A DNA stretch of 64,000 nt. It comes from Pseudomonas sp. KU43P (lineage in GTDB: Bacteria > Pseudomonadota > Gammaproteobacteria > Pseudomonadales > Pseudomonadaceae). Where the stretch lies: NCBI RefSeq assembly GCF_033095865.1, contig NZ_AP019365.1, forward strand, positions 4,685,501 through 4,749,500, read 5' to 3'. This document shows, piece after piece, positions 16,478-26,208 of this stretch (position 1 is its first letter; each line of letters starts with the position of its first letter). Below the pieces are notes generated by a model. The model ran no database searches. It saw only the letters and a list, made by a program, of their open reading frames with translations, and was not told where the DNA came from. Both the position numbers and the translations under genes were made by a program.

Positions 16478-18097
16478 ATGAGCCTGTCACTTCTCAGTCG
16501 CTACGCCTTTTTCGCTGCTTGTGTACTGTTCACCCTGGCGAGTCTGCCGTTCCTCCATCACGAATGGCTGTGGCCATTCACCCTGGCTAGCGCGCTGCTC
16601 AGCCTGGTCGGCGTGGTCGATCTGCTGCAGCAACGTCACGCGGTGCGCCGCAATTACCCAATCCTTGGCAACATTCGCTACCTGGTCGAAGGCATCCGCC
16701 CGGAAATTCGCCAGTACCTGCTGGAGGCCGACAGCGATGCCCTGCCCTTCTCACGCGCCCAGCGCTCGCTGGTTTACGCGCGGGCCAAGAACGAGGCTTC
16801 GGACAAACCGTTCGGTACCTTGATCGACGTGTATGAGTCCGGTTTCGAGTTCATCGGCCATTCCATGCGCCCGGCACCGCTGGCCGACCCGGCAAGTTTC
16901 CGCACCATCATCGGTGGCCCGCAATGCAGCCAGCCGTACTCGGCGTCGATCTTCAACATTTCCGCCATGAGCTTCGGCTCGCTCAGCGCCAACGCTATCC
17001 GCGCGCTGAACCAGGGCGCCAAGCTGGGCAACTTCCACCATGACACCGGCGAAGGCAGCATCAGCCCCTATCACCGCGAACACGGCGGCGACCTGGTCTG
17101 GGAGCTGGGCAGCGGCTACTTCGGTTGCCGCACGGCGGACGGGCGCTTCGACCCTGAACGCTTCGCCACCCAGGCACGTAGCCCGCAGGTGCGGATGATC
17201 GAGATCAAGATGAGCCAGGGTGCCAAACCCGGCCACGGCGGCATCCTGCCCAAGCACAAAGTGACCAAGGAGATCGCCGACACCCGCGGCGTGCTGATGG
17301 GCGAGGACTGCATTTCGCCATCACGCCACAGCGCTTTCTCCACACCGATCGAAATGATGCAGTTCATCGCACAGCTGCGTGAGCTGTCGGGCGGAAAACC
17401 AGTGGGCTTCAAGTTCTGCCTCGGCCACCCGTGGGAGTTCATGGGCATCGCCAAGGCCATGCTGGAAACCGGCATCCTGCCCGATTTCATCGTCGTCGAC
17501 GGCAAGGAAGGCGGTACCGGTGCCGCGCCGGTGGAATTCACCGACCACATCGGAGTGCCGCTGCGCGAGGGCCTGCTGTTCGTGCACAACACCCTGGTCG
17601 GCCTGAACCTGCGCGACAAGATCAAGCTCGGCGCCAGCGGCAAGATCGTCAGCGCCTTCGATATCGCCAGCGTACTGGCCATCGGTGCGGACTGGGCCAA
17701 CTCGGCACGGGGCTTCATGTTCGCCATCGGCTGCATCCAGTCGCAGAGCTGCCACACCAACAAATGCCCGACTGGCGTGGCCACCCAGGACCCGCTGCGC
17801 CAACGGGCGCTGGTGGTGCCGGACAAGGCCCAGCGGGTATTGAACTTCCACCACAACACCCTGCGCGCCCTGGCCGAGATGCTCGCCGCGGCGGGTCTGG
17901 AGCATCCGGCGCAGCTGGAAGCCAAGCACCTGGTGCGGCGTGTTTCGGCCACCGAAATCAAGCTGTTCTCGCAGATGCATGTGTTCCTCAAGCCAGGGGA
18001 GTTGCTGACCGGCGAGGTGGACGGGCAATTCTATTCGCGCATGTGGCAGATGGCGCGGGCGGACAGTTTCGAGCCACACACCGACGTGGCGGCCTGA
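16478..18097 (+). CDS. FMN-binding glutamate-synthase-domain membrane protein
   Basis: Glutamate synthase large-subunit-like protein, 539 aa. Two N-terminal membrane spans (residues 8-25 and 32-49) precede a GltS central/FMN barrel domain: NISAMSFGSLS, GEGSISPYH, MSQGAKPGHGG, DGKEGGTGAAP and a Cys cluster (GCIQSQSCHTNKCPTG) like the 3Fe-4S site of GOGAT. The amidotransferase domain of true GOGAT is absent, so the reaction is uncertain; an oxidoreductase role at the membrane is inferred. ATG 16478 is chosen because the first membrane span starts there. The last 67 bp overlap the convergent gtr gene. Confidence 0.8.
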   Translation: MSLSLLSRYAFFAACVLFTLASLPFLHHEWLWPFTLASALLSLVGVVDLLQQRHAVRRNYPILGNIRYLVEGIRPEIRQYLLEADSDALPFSRAQRSLVYARAKNEASDKPFGTLIDVYESGFEFIGHSMRPAPLADPASFRTIIGGPQCSQPYSASIFNISAMSFGSLSANAIRALNQGAKLGNFHHDTGEGSISPYHREHGGDLVWELGSGYFGCRTADGRFDPERFATQARSPQVRMIEIKMSQGAKPGHGGILPKHKVTKEIADTRGVLMGEDCISPSRHSAFSTPIEMMQFIAQLRELSGGKPVGFKFCLGHPWEFMGIAKAMLETGILPDFIVVDGKEGGTGAAPVEFTDHIGVPLREGLLFVHNTLVGLNLRDKIKLGASGKIVSAFDIASVLAIGADWANSARGFMFAIGCIQSQSCHTNKCPTGVATQDPLRQRALVVPDKAQRVLNFHHNTLRALAEMLAAAGLEHPAQLEAKHLVRRVSATEIKLFSQMHVFLKPGELLTGEVDGQFYSRMWQMARADSFEPHTDVAA

Positions 18098-19701
18098 TCA
18101 ACAGCGGAAGAAGTTCCACCATGGCCAGCTGCAGGGGGAACTTCGAACAGCAAGGCCTGGATATCGCCGGCAATGTATCGCGCCTGTAGCGTCCAGGCCG
18201 GCGGCAATTGGTTTGCACCTCTCGAGCTGGCGGGGCCTTGTATCCACCAGACTCGCCCGGACTTCGCGCTCAGTTGTCGCGGATCGACCACGTAGATCTG
18301 TTCAGACCTGGGATAAAGCAAGGTTTCCCAGTTGTAGCTGGTAGGGGAGGTTCCAGAGTTGTCCCCCGACTGACCATATTGATACAGCCGCGGCTCACTG
18401 CCCGTCTTGTTGTAGTACTCCACGCTGTAGTACCAGAACAACGAGTCCACCACCATTACATCGCCGTCTCGCCAGTGGGCATTGACCTGATCGAGCAGTG
18501 ACGCCACCTTGATGCGTCCCCAGACCGTCTTGCCATTGAGCTCGACCTTGCCTTGATAGAGCCGTCCAAGACCTGCGGATTGCAAAGAAACGCACAAGAT
18601 GACCAGTACAGCGGCGCCGACAGGCGAGCGTCTGGCAATGCCATCTACCGTCACCGCCAGCAGAATCGCCAGCCCCGCCGCGCTGAAGAGCAGATAGCGC
18701 GGCATGAACACCGGCAGTGCGTAGGACGCCAGCCAGGCTGTGAGCAATGGCAGGCAGAAGAAGAGCAGGATCAGCAGGCGAGGTTTGGCAGGCAACTTGT
18801 CATGTTTGACAGCAGCCATGCAGAGCGCAGCCACCGCAACAGGCAGCAGCCAGAACACTGGCCACCCATGCTCGGTGCCAGGCTGGAGCGCCATGAATTG
18901 CCAAAGTGCCGAAGGCAGGGTATTCCCGCTCACCGGCGCAATCCAGTTCAGCGCACCGCTGCTACGCGTCATCTGCTCGTTGAGTTGCGGCAACCAGGGA
19001 AGGAAGGCGAGCGCGATGGCCACATTGCATAACCACCAGTCAGGCGAGCGCACCAGGCGCTGCCCTCTGCCGTTGCGCATCGGCAACAGGTACAGCCAGT
19101 GAGCCGCCGCGCACAGCACGGCAAAATAGTGGGTGTAGAGCGCTGCCGTCAGCAAAACCGCATAAATCAGCAGATAGCGCCGACGATGCTGCGCCTGTAC
19201 CCACATCATGAGTAGAAGGGTTGCCGCCAGCAGCCACATGCCAAGCAGGGAATACATCCGCACTTCCTGGCTGTAGCGCACGGTGATGGGAAGCAACGCC
19301 ATGAACAACCCGGTTATCACCGCGGCACGCGGGTTTGCCAGACGCAGCGCGATAGCCATTGCCAGCAAAACCGACAGCACCCCCGCCAAAACACTGAACC
19401 CGCGCACGGCGAGCAGACCATCACCAAACGCTGCGATCCAGTAGTGCAGCAACAGGTAATACAGCGGAGGATGCACGTCGCGCCCGGTATGCAGAAGAAT
19501 CTGCCCCGGCGCCATGCTGCTCAACTTGACACTGAATGCCTCGTCGAGCCAAAGCACCGGCACCTCGATGCGATAGAGCCGCAGCGCAACGCTGAGCACG
19601 AGGATGCCGAGCATCAGTAGCAGCCACCCTCTGTTCGGCAGGGTGATCGCCGCCAGGCCCACGGTTGCGCGTTTCGGCTGCCATCGTGGCGAAACTGTCA
19701 T
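18031..19701 (-). CDS. Membrane glycosyltransferase, GT39/ArnT-like (gtr cassette third gene)
   Basis: Polytopic glycosyltransferase, 556 aa, third gene of a gtrA-gtrB-gtr cassette. It has about 10-12 hydrophobic spans and the GT-C signature in the first periplasmic loop ([13 protein letters not shown], then [16 protein letters not shown]). A soluble C-terminal domain of about 150 residues follows. It probably transfers the sugar from the polyprenyl-phosphate carrier to O-antigen or another surface glycan. ATG 19701 overlaps the gtrB stop (ATGA); a longer open frame upstream lies inside gtrB. The C-terminal residues (from about [11 protein letters not shown]) are read over the end of the convergent FMN-protein gene. 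Confidence 0.78.
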   Translation of the reverse strand: MTVSPRWQPKRATVGLAAITLPNRGWLLLMLGILVLSVALRLYRIEVPVLWLDEAFSVKLSSMAPGQILLHTGRDVHPPLYYLLLHYWIAAFGDGLLAVRGFSVLAGVLSVLLAMAIALRLANPRAAVITGLFMALLPITVRYSQEVRMYSLLGMWLLAATLLLMMWVQAQHRRRYLLIYAVLLTAALYTHYFAVLCAAAHWLYLLPMRNGRGQRLVRSPDWWLCNVAIALAFLPWLPQLNEQMTRSSGALNWIAPVSGNTLPSALWQFMALQPGTEHGWPVFWLLPVAVAALCMAAVKHDKLPAKPRLLILLFFCLPLLTAWLASYALPVFMPRYLLFSAAGLAILLAVTVDGIARRSPVGAAVLVILCVSLQSAGLGRLYQGKVELNGKTVWGRIKVASLLDQVNAHWRDGDVMVVDSLFWYYSVEYYNKTGSEPRLYQYGQSGDNSGTSPTSYNWETLLYPRSEQIYVVDPRQLSAKSGRVWWIQGPASSRGANQLPPAWTLQARYIAGDIQALLFEVPPAAGHGGTSSAVDQAATSVCGSKLSARAICHMRE

Positions 19702-20663
19702 CGTTGTTCCTTGAATACACTGCGGCCACCCTGAGTCGCATTGCGCCCCAGCGTGCCTTTGACGACATAACGCGGTCGGTGCTTGGACTCCATGTAGATG
19801 CGACCGATGTATTCCCCAAGGACACCGATTCCAATCAGCTGGACCCCGCCCAGAAACAGGATGGCCGTCATGAGAGAGGGATATCCAGGCACGGGGTTGC
19901 CCAGGATGAGCTTGTCCAAGACCAGCAACGCCGCGTAAGCAAACGCCGTGATGGCAATGACGCCCCCCACGTAGCTCCACAGCCGTAGTGGCACGGTGCT
20001 GAACGAGGTAATGCCATCCAACGCCAGGTTCCACAGTTTCCAGGCATTGAAGCGGCTGCCTCCTTGGGTTCGCGGCGCGCGCTCGTATTCGACGACCGCC
20101 GTGCTGAACCCTGCCCACGACAACATGCCTTTCATGAACAGTTGCTGCTCTGGCATCGACTTGATCACTTCCACGACCTTGCGATCGAGCAAGCGGAAGT
20201 CGCCGACATTTTCTTCGATATGGATTTGCGAGATGCGATTGAGCAGGAAGTAGAACCCCCCAGCCGAAAGGCGCTTGAGGTAGGTATCACTGGATCGATC
20301 GCGGCGCTTGGCGAGTACCACATCGAAGCCGGCTCGCCACTCTTCGATCAGCAACGGAATGACCTCCACCGGGTCTTGCAGGTCTACGTCGATCGGAATC
20401 ATCACGTCGCCCTCGGCCATTTCCAGGCCGGCGAACAGTGCCGCCTCCTTGCCGAAGTTTCGCGACAGGTCGACCAGCATGACATCCGGGTCGCCGGCAA
20501 CCAGCTGACGAATCTGCCGCTCGGTATCGTCCTGACTGCCATCGTTGACGAAGATCACCTCGACCCGAGCGGTTTCACCGTTCAATGCCTGGCGAACCGC
20601 GTCGTAGAAAGGTCGGATCGACTGTTCTTCATTGAACACCGGCACGATCAGCGAAATAACCAT
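19698..20663 (-). CDS. gtrB: Bactoprenol-phosphate glucosyltransferase, GtrB type
   Basis: GT2 glycosyltransferase of the GtrB/DPM1 class, 321 aa. N-terminal [23 protein letters not shown], and DVDLQDP (metal-binding DXD-like) form the catalytic domain; EKDR-type loops follow, and two C-terminal membrane spans ([38 protein letters not shown]) anchor it. It would charge undecaprenyl phosphate with a hexose from a UDP sugar. Start 20663 (MVISLIVPV) lies inside the 3' end of gtrA, with a 16-bp overlap; its stop overlaps the next start, so all three genes are coupled. Confidence 0.88.
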   Translation of the reverse strand: MVISLIVPVFNEEQSIRPFYDAVRQALNGETARVEVIFVNDGSQDDTERQIRQLVAGDPDVMLVDLSRNFGKEAALFAGLEMAEGDVMIPIDVDLQDPVEVIPLLIEEWRAGFDVVLAKRRDRSSDTYLKRLSAGGFYFLLNRISQIHIEENVGDFRLLDRKVVEVIKSMPEQQLFMKGMLSWAGFSTAVVEYERAPRTQGGSRFNAWKLWNLALDGITSFSTVPLRLWSYVGGVIAITAFAYAALLVLDKLILGNPVPGYPSLMTAILFLGGVQLIGIGVLGEYIGRIYMESKHRPRYVVKGTLGRNATQGGRSVFKEQR

Positions 20664-21031
20664 CTGCGCCGCTCCATGAAGATCCATCGAGACAGCATGA
20701 AACCCAACAGCAGGCTGATCGCCGAATACACCACGACGGTGACCACCGGGCGCCAGCTCTGAAGATCGGCAATCGTCCCCACTGCCACACTCAGGCTGCC
20801 CATGCCTGCGACGAAGCTCAGGTAGCGCAAGAGCGATACAGGTACCCTGAAGGTGTACCGGGCATTGGCCATGAACGAGAACGACAGCGCCACGAAGAAG
20901 GCCGTCAGATTGCTGATCGCCTGATCGGTACCGGCCAACAGCTGCATCGCCGTGAACACGGCGGCGTGAATGGCGGTGTTGAAGATACCTACGAGCAAGT
21001 ACTTGAAGAACGTCGACGTTGCGAATCGCAT
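20648..21031 (-). CDS. gtrA: GtrA-family flippase
   Basis: GtrA-like protein, 127 aa, four membrane spans ([40 protein letters not shown] and two more), ending WIFMERRRW. The family flips polyprenyl-phosphate-linked sugars across the inner membrane. First gene of the gtrA-gtrB-gtr cassette known from serotype-converting phages and islands. Base composition is a little lower in GC than the flanking housekeeping genes, fitting transfer. Confidence 0.87.
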   Translation of the reverse strand: MRFATSTFFKYLLVGIFNTAIHAAVFTAMQLLAGTDQAISNLTAFFVALSFSFMANARYTFRVPVSLLRYLSFVAGMGSLSVAVGTIADLQSWRPVVTVVVYSAISLLLGFMLSRWIFMERRRWLFR

Positions 21032-21144
21032 GATCGGTCTTGCCCTTCCTTACCTGGCATGAACGCCACGTTAGGCGAGATGGGGAAGGTGTTCTACTGA
21101 CAAAAATGCCAGTTGACGATCGCATCGACCTGGAGAATCGAAGG

Positions 21145-21171
21145 GTGAAAAGGGCCGCGGCAGCGGCCCTC
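21145..21171 (-). terminator. Rho-independent terminator of the amino-acid permease gene
   Basis: On the minus strand AGGGCCGC-TGCC-GCGGCCCT is followed by TTTTCACCCTT, a strong hairpin plus U-rich tail directly after the permease stop. Confidence 0.85.
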
Positions 21172-21179
21172 TTGCATTG

Positions 21180-22598
21180 TCAGAGCGCTGGGCTGGCCAC
21201 GCCCCGCGCTTGTTTCGGCGCAAGCCGGAACACGTGATACAGCACCGTCAGCAGCACCAGGAACGCTGGGCCGATGTACAGCGCCACGCGGGTGTCCTCG
21301 AAGTACGCCATCAGGCCCACCACCAGCACCAGGAACGCCAGGGCCAGGTAGGAGCTCAGCGGCCACAGCCACATGCGGTACTTCAGGGCCCCGCGCTCAG
21401 CGCTCGACAGACCGGCGCGGAACTTCAGCTGGGCCAGCAGGATCATCACCCAGGTCCAGATCGCGCCGAAGGTGGCGATCGAGGTCACCCAGACGAACAC
21501 CTTCTCAGGCACCAGATAGTTGGCCAACACACCCAGCAGCAACGCACCGATCGACAGCAGCAGCGCGTTGCGTGGCACGCCGCTCTTCGAGGTGCGGGCA
21601 AACGCCGCTGGGGCCTGGCCATTCTGCGCCAGGCTGTAGAGCATGCGCCCGGTGCTGAAGATACCGCCGTTGCAGGATGACAGCGCCGCAGTGATAACCA
21701 CGAAGTTGATGATACCGGCGGCAGTCTTGATACCCAGCCGCTCGAAGGTCATGACGAACGGGCTGCCCTGGCTGCCGATCTCGTTCCACGGGTAGATCGA
21801 AAGGATGACGAACAGCGCACCGACGTAGAACAGCAGGATGCGCCAGAACACCGAACCGATGGCCTGCGGGATGGTTTTCTGAGGGTTGCGTGCTTCACCG
21901 GCGGTCAGGCCGATCATTTCCACGCCCAGGTAGGCGAACATCACCATCTGCAGCGACATCAGCACACCGGTCACACCGTTGGGCATGAAGCCGCCGTTGC
22001 TCCACAGGTTGGAAACGCCCACCGCCACGCCGTCATTGCCGAAGCCGAAAGCAATGATGCCGATGCCGCCTAGGACCATGGCAATGATGGTGACGATCTT
22101 GATCAGGGCGAACCAGAACTCGAACTCACCGAAGGCCTTGACCGCGATCAGGTTGACCGCGCCCATGCTGCCCAGGGCCATCAAGGCCCAGATCCAGCGC
22201 GGCACATCCGGGAACCAGATGCCCATGTAGATGGCCACCGCGGTGATTTCCGCGACACAAGTCACCAGCCACAAGAACCAGTAGTTCCAACCGGTGAGAA
22301 AGCCCGCGAGTGGGCCAAGGTAGTCCTGGGCATAGCTGCTGAACGAACCGGCGACCGGGTTGTGCACGGCCATTTCGCCGAGCGCGCGCATGATCACCAG
22401 GATCGCCAGGCCGCCAATGATGTAGGAAAGCATGATGGCTGGGCCGGCCATTTCAATGGCCTTGGCCGAACCGAGGAAAAGACCGACACCGATACAGGCG
22501 CCCAGCGCCATAAGACGGATGTGCCGTTCGCCCAGTTCACGCTTCAGAGGGCCGCCCTGGGCGGTCTCGGCATGGGCAGGGTGGTTGCCGACTGGCAT
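21180..22598 (-). CDS. APC-superfamily amino-acid permease (ProY-like)
   Basis: Amino-acid:H+ symporter of the AAT subfamily, 472 aa, about 12 membrane spans. The N-terminal consensus LKRELGERHIRLMALGACIG followed by VGLFLGSA is the APC substrate-binding unwound helix. It resembles ProY/GabP-type permeases (proline, histidine or related amino acids); specificity cannot be fixed from sequence. ATG 22598 has GAGGTTG upstream. Single gene with its own terminator. Confidence 0.85.
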   Translation of the reverse strand: MPVGNHPAHAETAQGGPLKRELGERHIRLMALGACIGVGLFLGSAKAIEMAGPAIMLSYIIGGLAILVIMRALGEMAVHNPVAGSFSSYAQDYLGPLAGFLTGWNYWFLWLVTCVAEITAVAIYMGIWFPDVPRWIWALMALGSMGAVNLIAVKAFGEFEFWFALIKIVTIIAMVLGGIGIIAFGFGNDGVAVGVSNLWSNGGFMPNGVTGVLMSLQMVMFAYLGVEMIGLTAGEARNPQKTIPQAIGSVFWRILLFYVGALFVILSIYPWNEIGSQGSPFVMTFERLGIKTAAGIINFVVITAALSSCNGGIFSTGRMLYSLAQNGQAPAAFARTSKSGVPRNALLLSIGALLLGVLANYLVPEKVFVWVTSIATFGAIWTWVMILLAQLKFRAGLSSAERGALKYRMWLWPLSSYLALAFLVLVVGLMAYFEDTRVALYIGPAFLVLLTVLYHVFRLAPKQARGVASPAL

Positions 22599-22988
22599 AG
22601 CAATACAACCTCATTTTGTTATTGGATTTGACCTTCGTGCAGCCGCAGCCTGCCGATAGGCATGACGTTGGCTTGCCGGGCTGGCCTTGTGGGCCGGCCC
22701 GTGTGCCGGACTAGAGCGGCCGGCAGGGCGAAGGGGCCGAGCAGTATAGGAAGCCCGACGTAGGGCTTTTCACTGTAAATATCCTGAAATTTGGCGAGAA
22801 GTCGGGGTGTAAGTTATGCCCGGCTGCGCCGTACAGCCACCCTAGCAATATCGCAGCTGGAAGAAACCCACACCAAAGCCGCATATCCCACTTCTGTTTT
22901 CTCCTCTTCCTACAATTTTTTCACCTCCTGCTGTCACCGTCTAAGCTTCAGGCAAGCAACACGAAAAAACCTGGCCGGATTGAAGACT
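22599..22988. other. Divergent intergenic region without a gene
   Basis: This 390-bp stretch lies between the permease and the PBP-like gene. It holds GC-rich imperfect inverted repeats around 22675-22730 (GGCCGGCCC, GCCGGC) and a small hairpin AAGCCC/GGGCTT with TTTT at 22751-22770. The frame of the PBP-like gene stays open from 22791, but the peptide there has no recognisable similarity. No convincing -35/-10 pair was identified. Confidence 0.5.
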
Positions 22989-25900
22989 ATGGGCGCACTG
23001 TGGCAATCGGAACCAACCAGAACGGAAGCACCCGAAGCACCTCTGGCCGAGACGCCACAGCCGAAGTCCCCTCGTCAGCGTCGGCTATGGTGGCGGCTGA
23101 TCCTGCTGATCCTGCTGGTGGCGATCATCGCCATTGGCTTTGCCGCCTATGATGAATTCCGTACGTCCGAGCTGCAGTCGCGGGAATTCAGCAAGCTGGC
23201 CACCACCCTCACCTACTCGCTGCAGCCGGGCCCCAGCGACGCCATCGTCTATCCGGGTGATGGGCCGTTCGACAAGCGCCTGGGTTACAGCGCGATGGGC
23301 GAATTCCTGCCGCGCCTGCTCAAGCGCGACTACCTGATCAGCGAACAGGTGAAGTTCTCGCCGGCGTTGATGAACTACGTCGACCATGGCCTGTTCGCCC
23401 CCTACATCGAGAAAATCCAGGCCGGCCTTGCGATCACCGACTGCCGCGGCGATACCTTGTACCAGTACAACTACCCGCAGCACCTGTACCCGAATTTCGC
23501 AGCGATCCCCCCGGTAATGGTCAACAGCTTGCTGTTCATCGAGAACCGCGACCTTCTGGACCCGAAAGACCCGAAGAACAACCCGGCAGTGGACTGGCCG
23601 CGCTTCGCCAAGGCCGCCTACAGCCAGGTGGCCAAATACCTGGCCCTGCCCGGCCAATCCGCCGGTGGCAGCACCCTGGCCACCCAGTTGGAGAAGTACC
23701 GCCATTCACCCGACGGCCTGACCGTGTCGGGTGCAGAGAAGATCCGCCAGATGATTTCCGCCAGCGTGCGCGCTTACCAGGGCGGCCCGGACACCACCGA
23801 AGCCCGCCAGCGCATCGTGCGTGACTACCTCAACAGCGTGCCACTGTCGGCGGTGCCGGGGCACGGCGAGGTACACGGCATGGCCGAAGGATTGCGAGTT
23901 TGGTACGGCGCCGATTTCGACCAGGTCAACCAGGCCCTGACCTCCACTGCCAGCGACCCGCAAAGCATGGCCGCGCGCGGCCTGGCCCTGCGCCAGGTAT
24001 TGTCGTTGATGATTGCCCAACGCCGCCCGTCGCACTACTTGTCCAAAGGCCGTGTGGAACTGGCCGAACTCACTGACTCACACATTCGCGTGCTGGCCGC
24101 CAGCAATATCATCGATCGCCAGTTGGCCGACGCGGCGTTGGCCAGCAAGGCCGTGTACCGCGACTGGGTGGCGCAACCGACCATCGTGCCGATCATCACC
24201 AACAAGGGCATCAGCCTGGCGCGCAACCGCCTGGCCGCCATGCTCAACCGCCCGCTCTACGACCTCGACCGCCTGGACGTGTCAGCCACCAGTACGCTGC
24301 AGGCCGACCTGCAACTGCAGGTCAGCCAGTACCTGAAAAACCTCTCTGACCCGGAGTTCGCCGCGCAGATCGGCCTGATCGGCGAACGCCTGCTGACCTC
24401 CAAGACCACCGACCAGGTGCGCTACAGCTTCACCCTGTTCGAACGCACCGCCGACGGCTCGCGCGTGCGGGTGCAGACCGACAGCACCGACCAGCCGTTC
24501 GACATCAACGAAGGCAGCAAGCTGGAGCTGGGCTCCACCGCCAAGCTGCGGGTGCTCACCACCTACCTGGAGATCATTGCCGAGCTGCACGACAAGTACG
24601 CGGGCAAACCCGCCGCCGAGCTGAAGAAGGTCGAAGTCGCCGAGCTTGACCGCATTACCCAGTGGTCGCTGGAGTGGCTGACGCAGAACAGCAAGAACCA
24701 GAGCCTGGACGCCATGCTCGACGCTGCGCTGGAGCGCAAGTACTCGGCCAACACCGGCGAAGCCTTCTTTACCGGCGGCGGCATGCATGTGTTCAACAAC
24801 TTCCGCAAGGAAGACAACAGCCGCAACCCGACCCTCAAGGTCGCCCTGCGCGAGTCGATCAACCTGCCGTTCATTCGCTTGATGCGCGATTTGGTGCGCT
24901 ACGTGACCTACCAGCAGCCGTTCAACCGCGTACCACTGCTCAAGGACGACTCCGACCCTCGCCGTCAGGAGTACCTGGCGCGCTTTGCCGACAAGGAAGG
25001 CACCAACTACCTGATGCGGTTCTGGAAGAAATACCAGCGCAAGACTTCGCAGCAGCGCCTGGACACCTTCCTCGACAGTATGCGCGTCACCCCGCAGCGC
25101 CTGGCTGCGGTGCACCGCTACCTGTTCCCCGAGGCCGGCCAGGAAACCTTCAACGCGTTCGTCCGTGCCCACAGCAAGGACGACAAGATCGCCCTGGGCA
25201 AGCTCACCGACGGCCGCCTGGCGGAGATGTATGAAGGCTATGGGCCGGGCAAGTACGACCTGCCCGACCAGGGCTATATCGCCAAAGTGCACCCGCTGGA
25301 CCTGTGGTTGCTCGGTTACCTGCTGAAGAACCCGAGCGCCACGCTGACCGAGATGGTGAATGCAAGCCGCTTCGAGCGCCAGGAAGTGTATGGCTGGCTG
25401 TTCAAGAGCCGTTACCAGGGCGCCCGTGATAGCCGCATCCGCACCATGGTCGAAATCGAGGCCTTTACCGACATTCACCAGCGCTGGAAACGGGTGGGCT
25501 ACCCGTTCGATCATCTGGTGCCGTCGTTGGCGACCGCCATCGGCAGCTCGGGCGACCGCCCGGCAGCGCTGTCGGAGTTGGTGGGGATCATCCAGAACGA
25601 CGGCGTGCGCTTGCCAACCTTGCGCATCGACACCCTGCACTTCGCTGCCGACACCCCCTACGAAACCAAGCTGGTCAGCGACCCGGACCGCGGCCAGCGG
25701 ATTCTGCCGGTGGAAGTGGCCCGTGCACTCAAGGGCGCCATGTCGCAGGTGGTCGATGCCGGTACTGCGCGGCGTATCTCGGGCAGTTTCAAACTGCATG
25801 ACGGAACACCGCTGGTGATGGGCGGCAAGACCGGCACCGGCGACAACCGTATCGAGAGTTTCGGCGCTGGCGGCAGGCTGATCGGCTCGCGTTCGCTGAA

Positions 25901-26120
25901 CCGCACCGCGACCTTTGTATTTTTCCTTGGTGATAACCACTTCGGCACACTCACCGCGTTCGTACCGGGGCGCTCCGCCGAAGCGTTCAAGTTCACCTCG
26001 GCGCTGCCCGTGCAAGTGCTCAAGGGCATGGCACCGATCCTGATGCCGTACCTGGAGCCAGGCAACCCCAACGAATGCAGAGCACCACAAGTGGCGATGC
26101 ACGACCCATCGAACAATTAG
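22989..26120 (+). CDS. Divergent class A PBP-like transglycosylase/transpeptidase
   Basis: Single-span membrane protein, 1,043 aa (TM about 34-53), reading as a GT51 transglycosylase fused to a transpeptidase. GT51-like features: Glu185 in FIENRDLL, GGSTLATQ (from 226), KIRQ where families usually have KxxE, and RDYLN. Transpeptidase features: STAK with Ser516/Lys519, SIN in RESINLPF, and KTG from Lys947 (GGKTGTG). The SxxK-to-KTG distance of about 430 residues is much longer than in normal PBPs because of a large Lys/Arg-rich insertion. It probably acts on peptidoglycan in the periplasm, but the altered GT51 motifs leave catalytic activity uncertain. ATG 22989 is preferred because the charged N-terminus and membrane anchor follow it. 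Confidence 0.75.
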   Translation: MGALWQSEPTRTEAPEAPLAETPQPKSPRQRRLWWRLILLILLVAIIAIGFAAYDEFRTSELQSREFSKLATTLTYSLQPGPSDAIVYPGDGPFDKRLGYSAMGEFLPRLLKRDYLISEQVKFSPALMNYVDHGLFAPYIEKIQAGLAITDCRGDTLYQYNYPQHLYPNFAAIPPVMVNSLLFIENRDLLDPKDPKNNPAVDWPRFAKAAYSQVAKYLALPGQSAGGSTLATQLEKYRHSPDGLTVSGAEKIRQMISASVRAYQGGPDTTEARQRIVRDYLNSVPLSAVPGHGEVHGMAEGLRVWYGADFDQVNQALTSTASDPQSMAARGLALRQVLSLMIAQRRPSHYLSKGRVELAELTDSHIRVLAASNIIDRQLADAALASKAVYRDWVAQPTIVPIITNKGISLARNRLAAMLNRPLYDLDRLDVSATSTLQADLQLQVSQYLKNLSDPEFAAQIGLIGERLLTSKTTDQVRYSFTLFERTADGSRVRVQTDSTDQPFDINEGSKLELGSTAKLRVLTTYLEIIAELHDKYAGKPAAELKKVEVAELDRITQWSLEWLTQNSKNQSLDAMLDAALERKYSANTGEAFFTGGGMHVFNNFRKEDNSRNPTLKVALRESINLPFIRLMRDLVRYVTYQQPFNRVPLLKDDSDPRRQEYLARFADKEGTNYLMRFWKKYQRKTSQQRLDTFLDSMRVTPQRLAAVHRYLFPEAGQETFNAFVRAHSKDDKIALGKLTDGRLAEMYEGYGPGKYDLPDQGYIAKVHPLDLWLLGYLLKNPSATLTEMVNASRFERQEVYGWLFKSRYQGARDSRIRTMVEIEAFTDIHQRWKRVGYPFDHLVPSLATAIGSSGDRPAALSELVGIIQNDGVRLPTLRIDTLHFAADTPYETKLVSDPDRGQRILPVEVARALKGAMSQVVDAGTARRISGSFKLHDGTPLVMGGKTGTGDNRIESFGAGGRLIGSRSLNRTATFVFFLGDNHFGTLTAFVPGRSAEAFKFTSALPVQVLKGMAPILMPYLEPGNPNECRAPQVAMHDPSNN

Positions 26121-26135
26121 ATGATAATCATCCGC
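26117..26135. promoter_or_regulatory. Fur box
   Basis: The core TGATAATCAT within GATGATAATCATC (26120-26132) is a perfect palindrome and keeps the central ten positions of the 19-bp Fur consensus (12 of 19 overall). It overlaps the stop codon of the upstream gene and lies in front of the PadR-regulator/ferric-reductase operon, where iron control is expected. Confidence 0.65.
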
Positions 26136-26145
26136 ATTTAGAGGC

Positions 26146-26190
26146 TTGTCTTTAGATATATCTTGAGTAATATCTTGCGATATATCTAAA
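26146..26190 (+). promoter_or_regulatory. Promoter and operator of the padR-type/sip operon
   Basis: A perfect 12-bp inverted repeat (TTTAGATATATC 26151-26162; GATATATCTAAA 26179-26190) flanks a likely promoter: -35 TTGTCT (26146-26151), 16-bp spacer, -10 TAATAT (26168-26173). This placement suits self-repression by the PadR-type protein encoded next, as for YqjI at yqjHI in E. coli. Confidence 0.65.
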
Positions 26191-26208
26191 CGACGGAGCC
26201 TCATCTTC

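Noticed and set aside
22751..22770. Hairpin AAGCCC/GGGCTT with TTTT as a terminator
   Set aside because: It lies between divergent genes, so no plus-strand gene ends before it; the stem is short.
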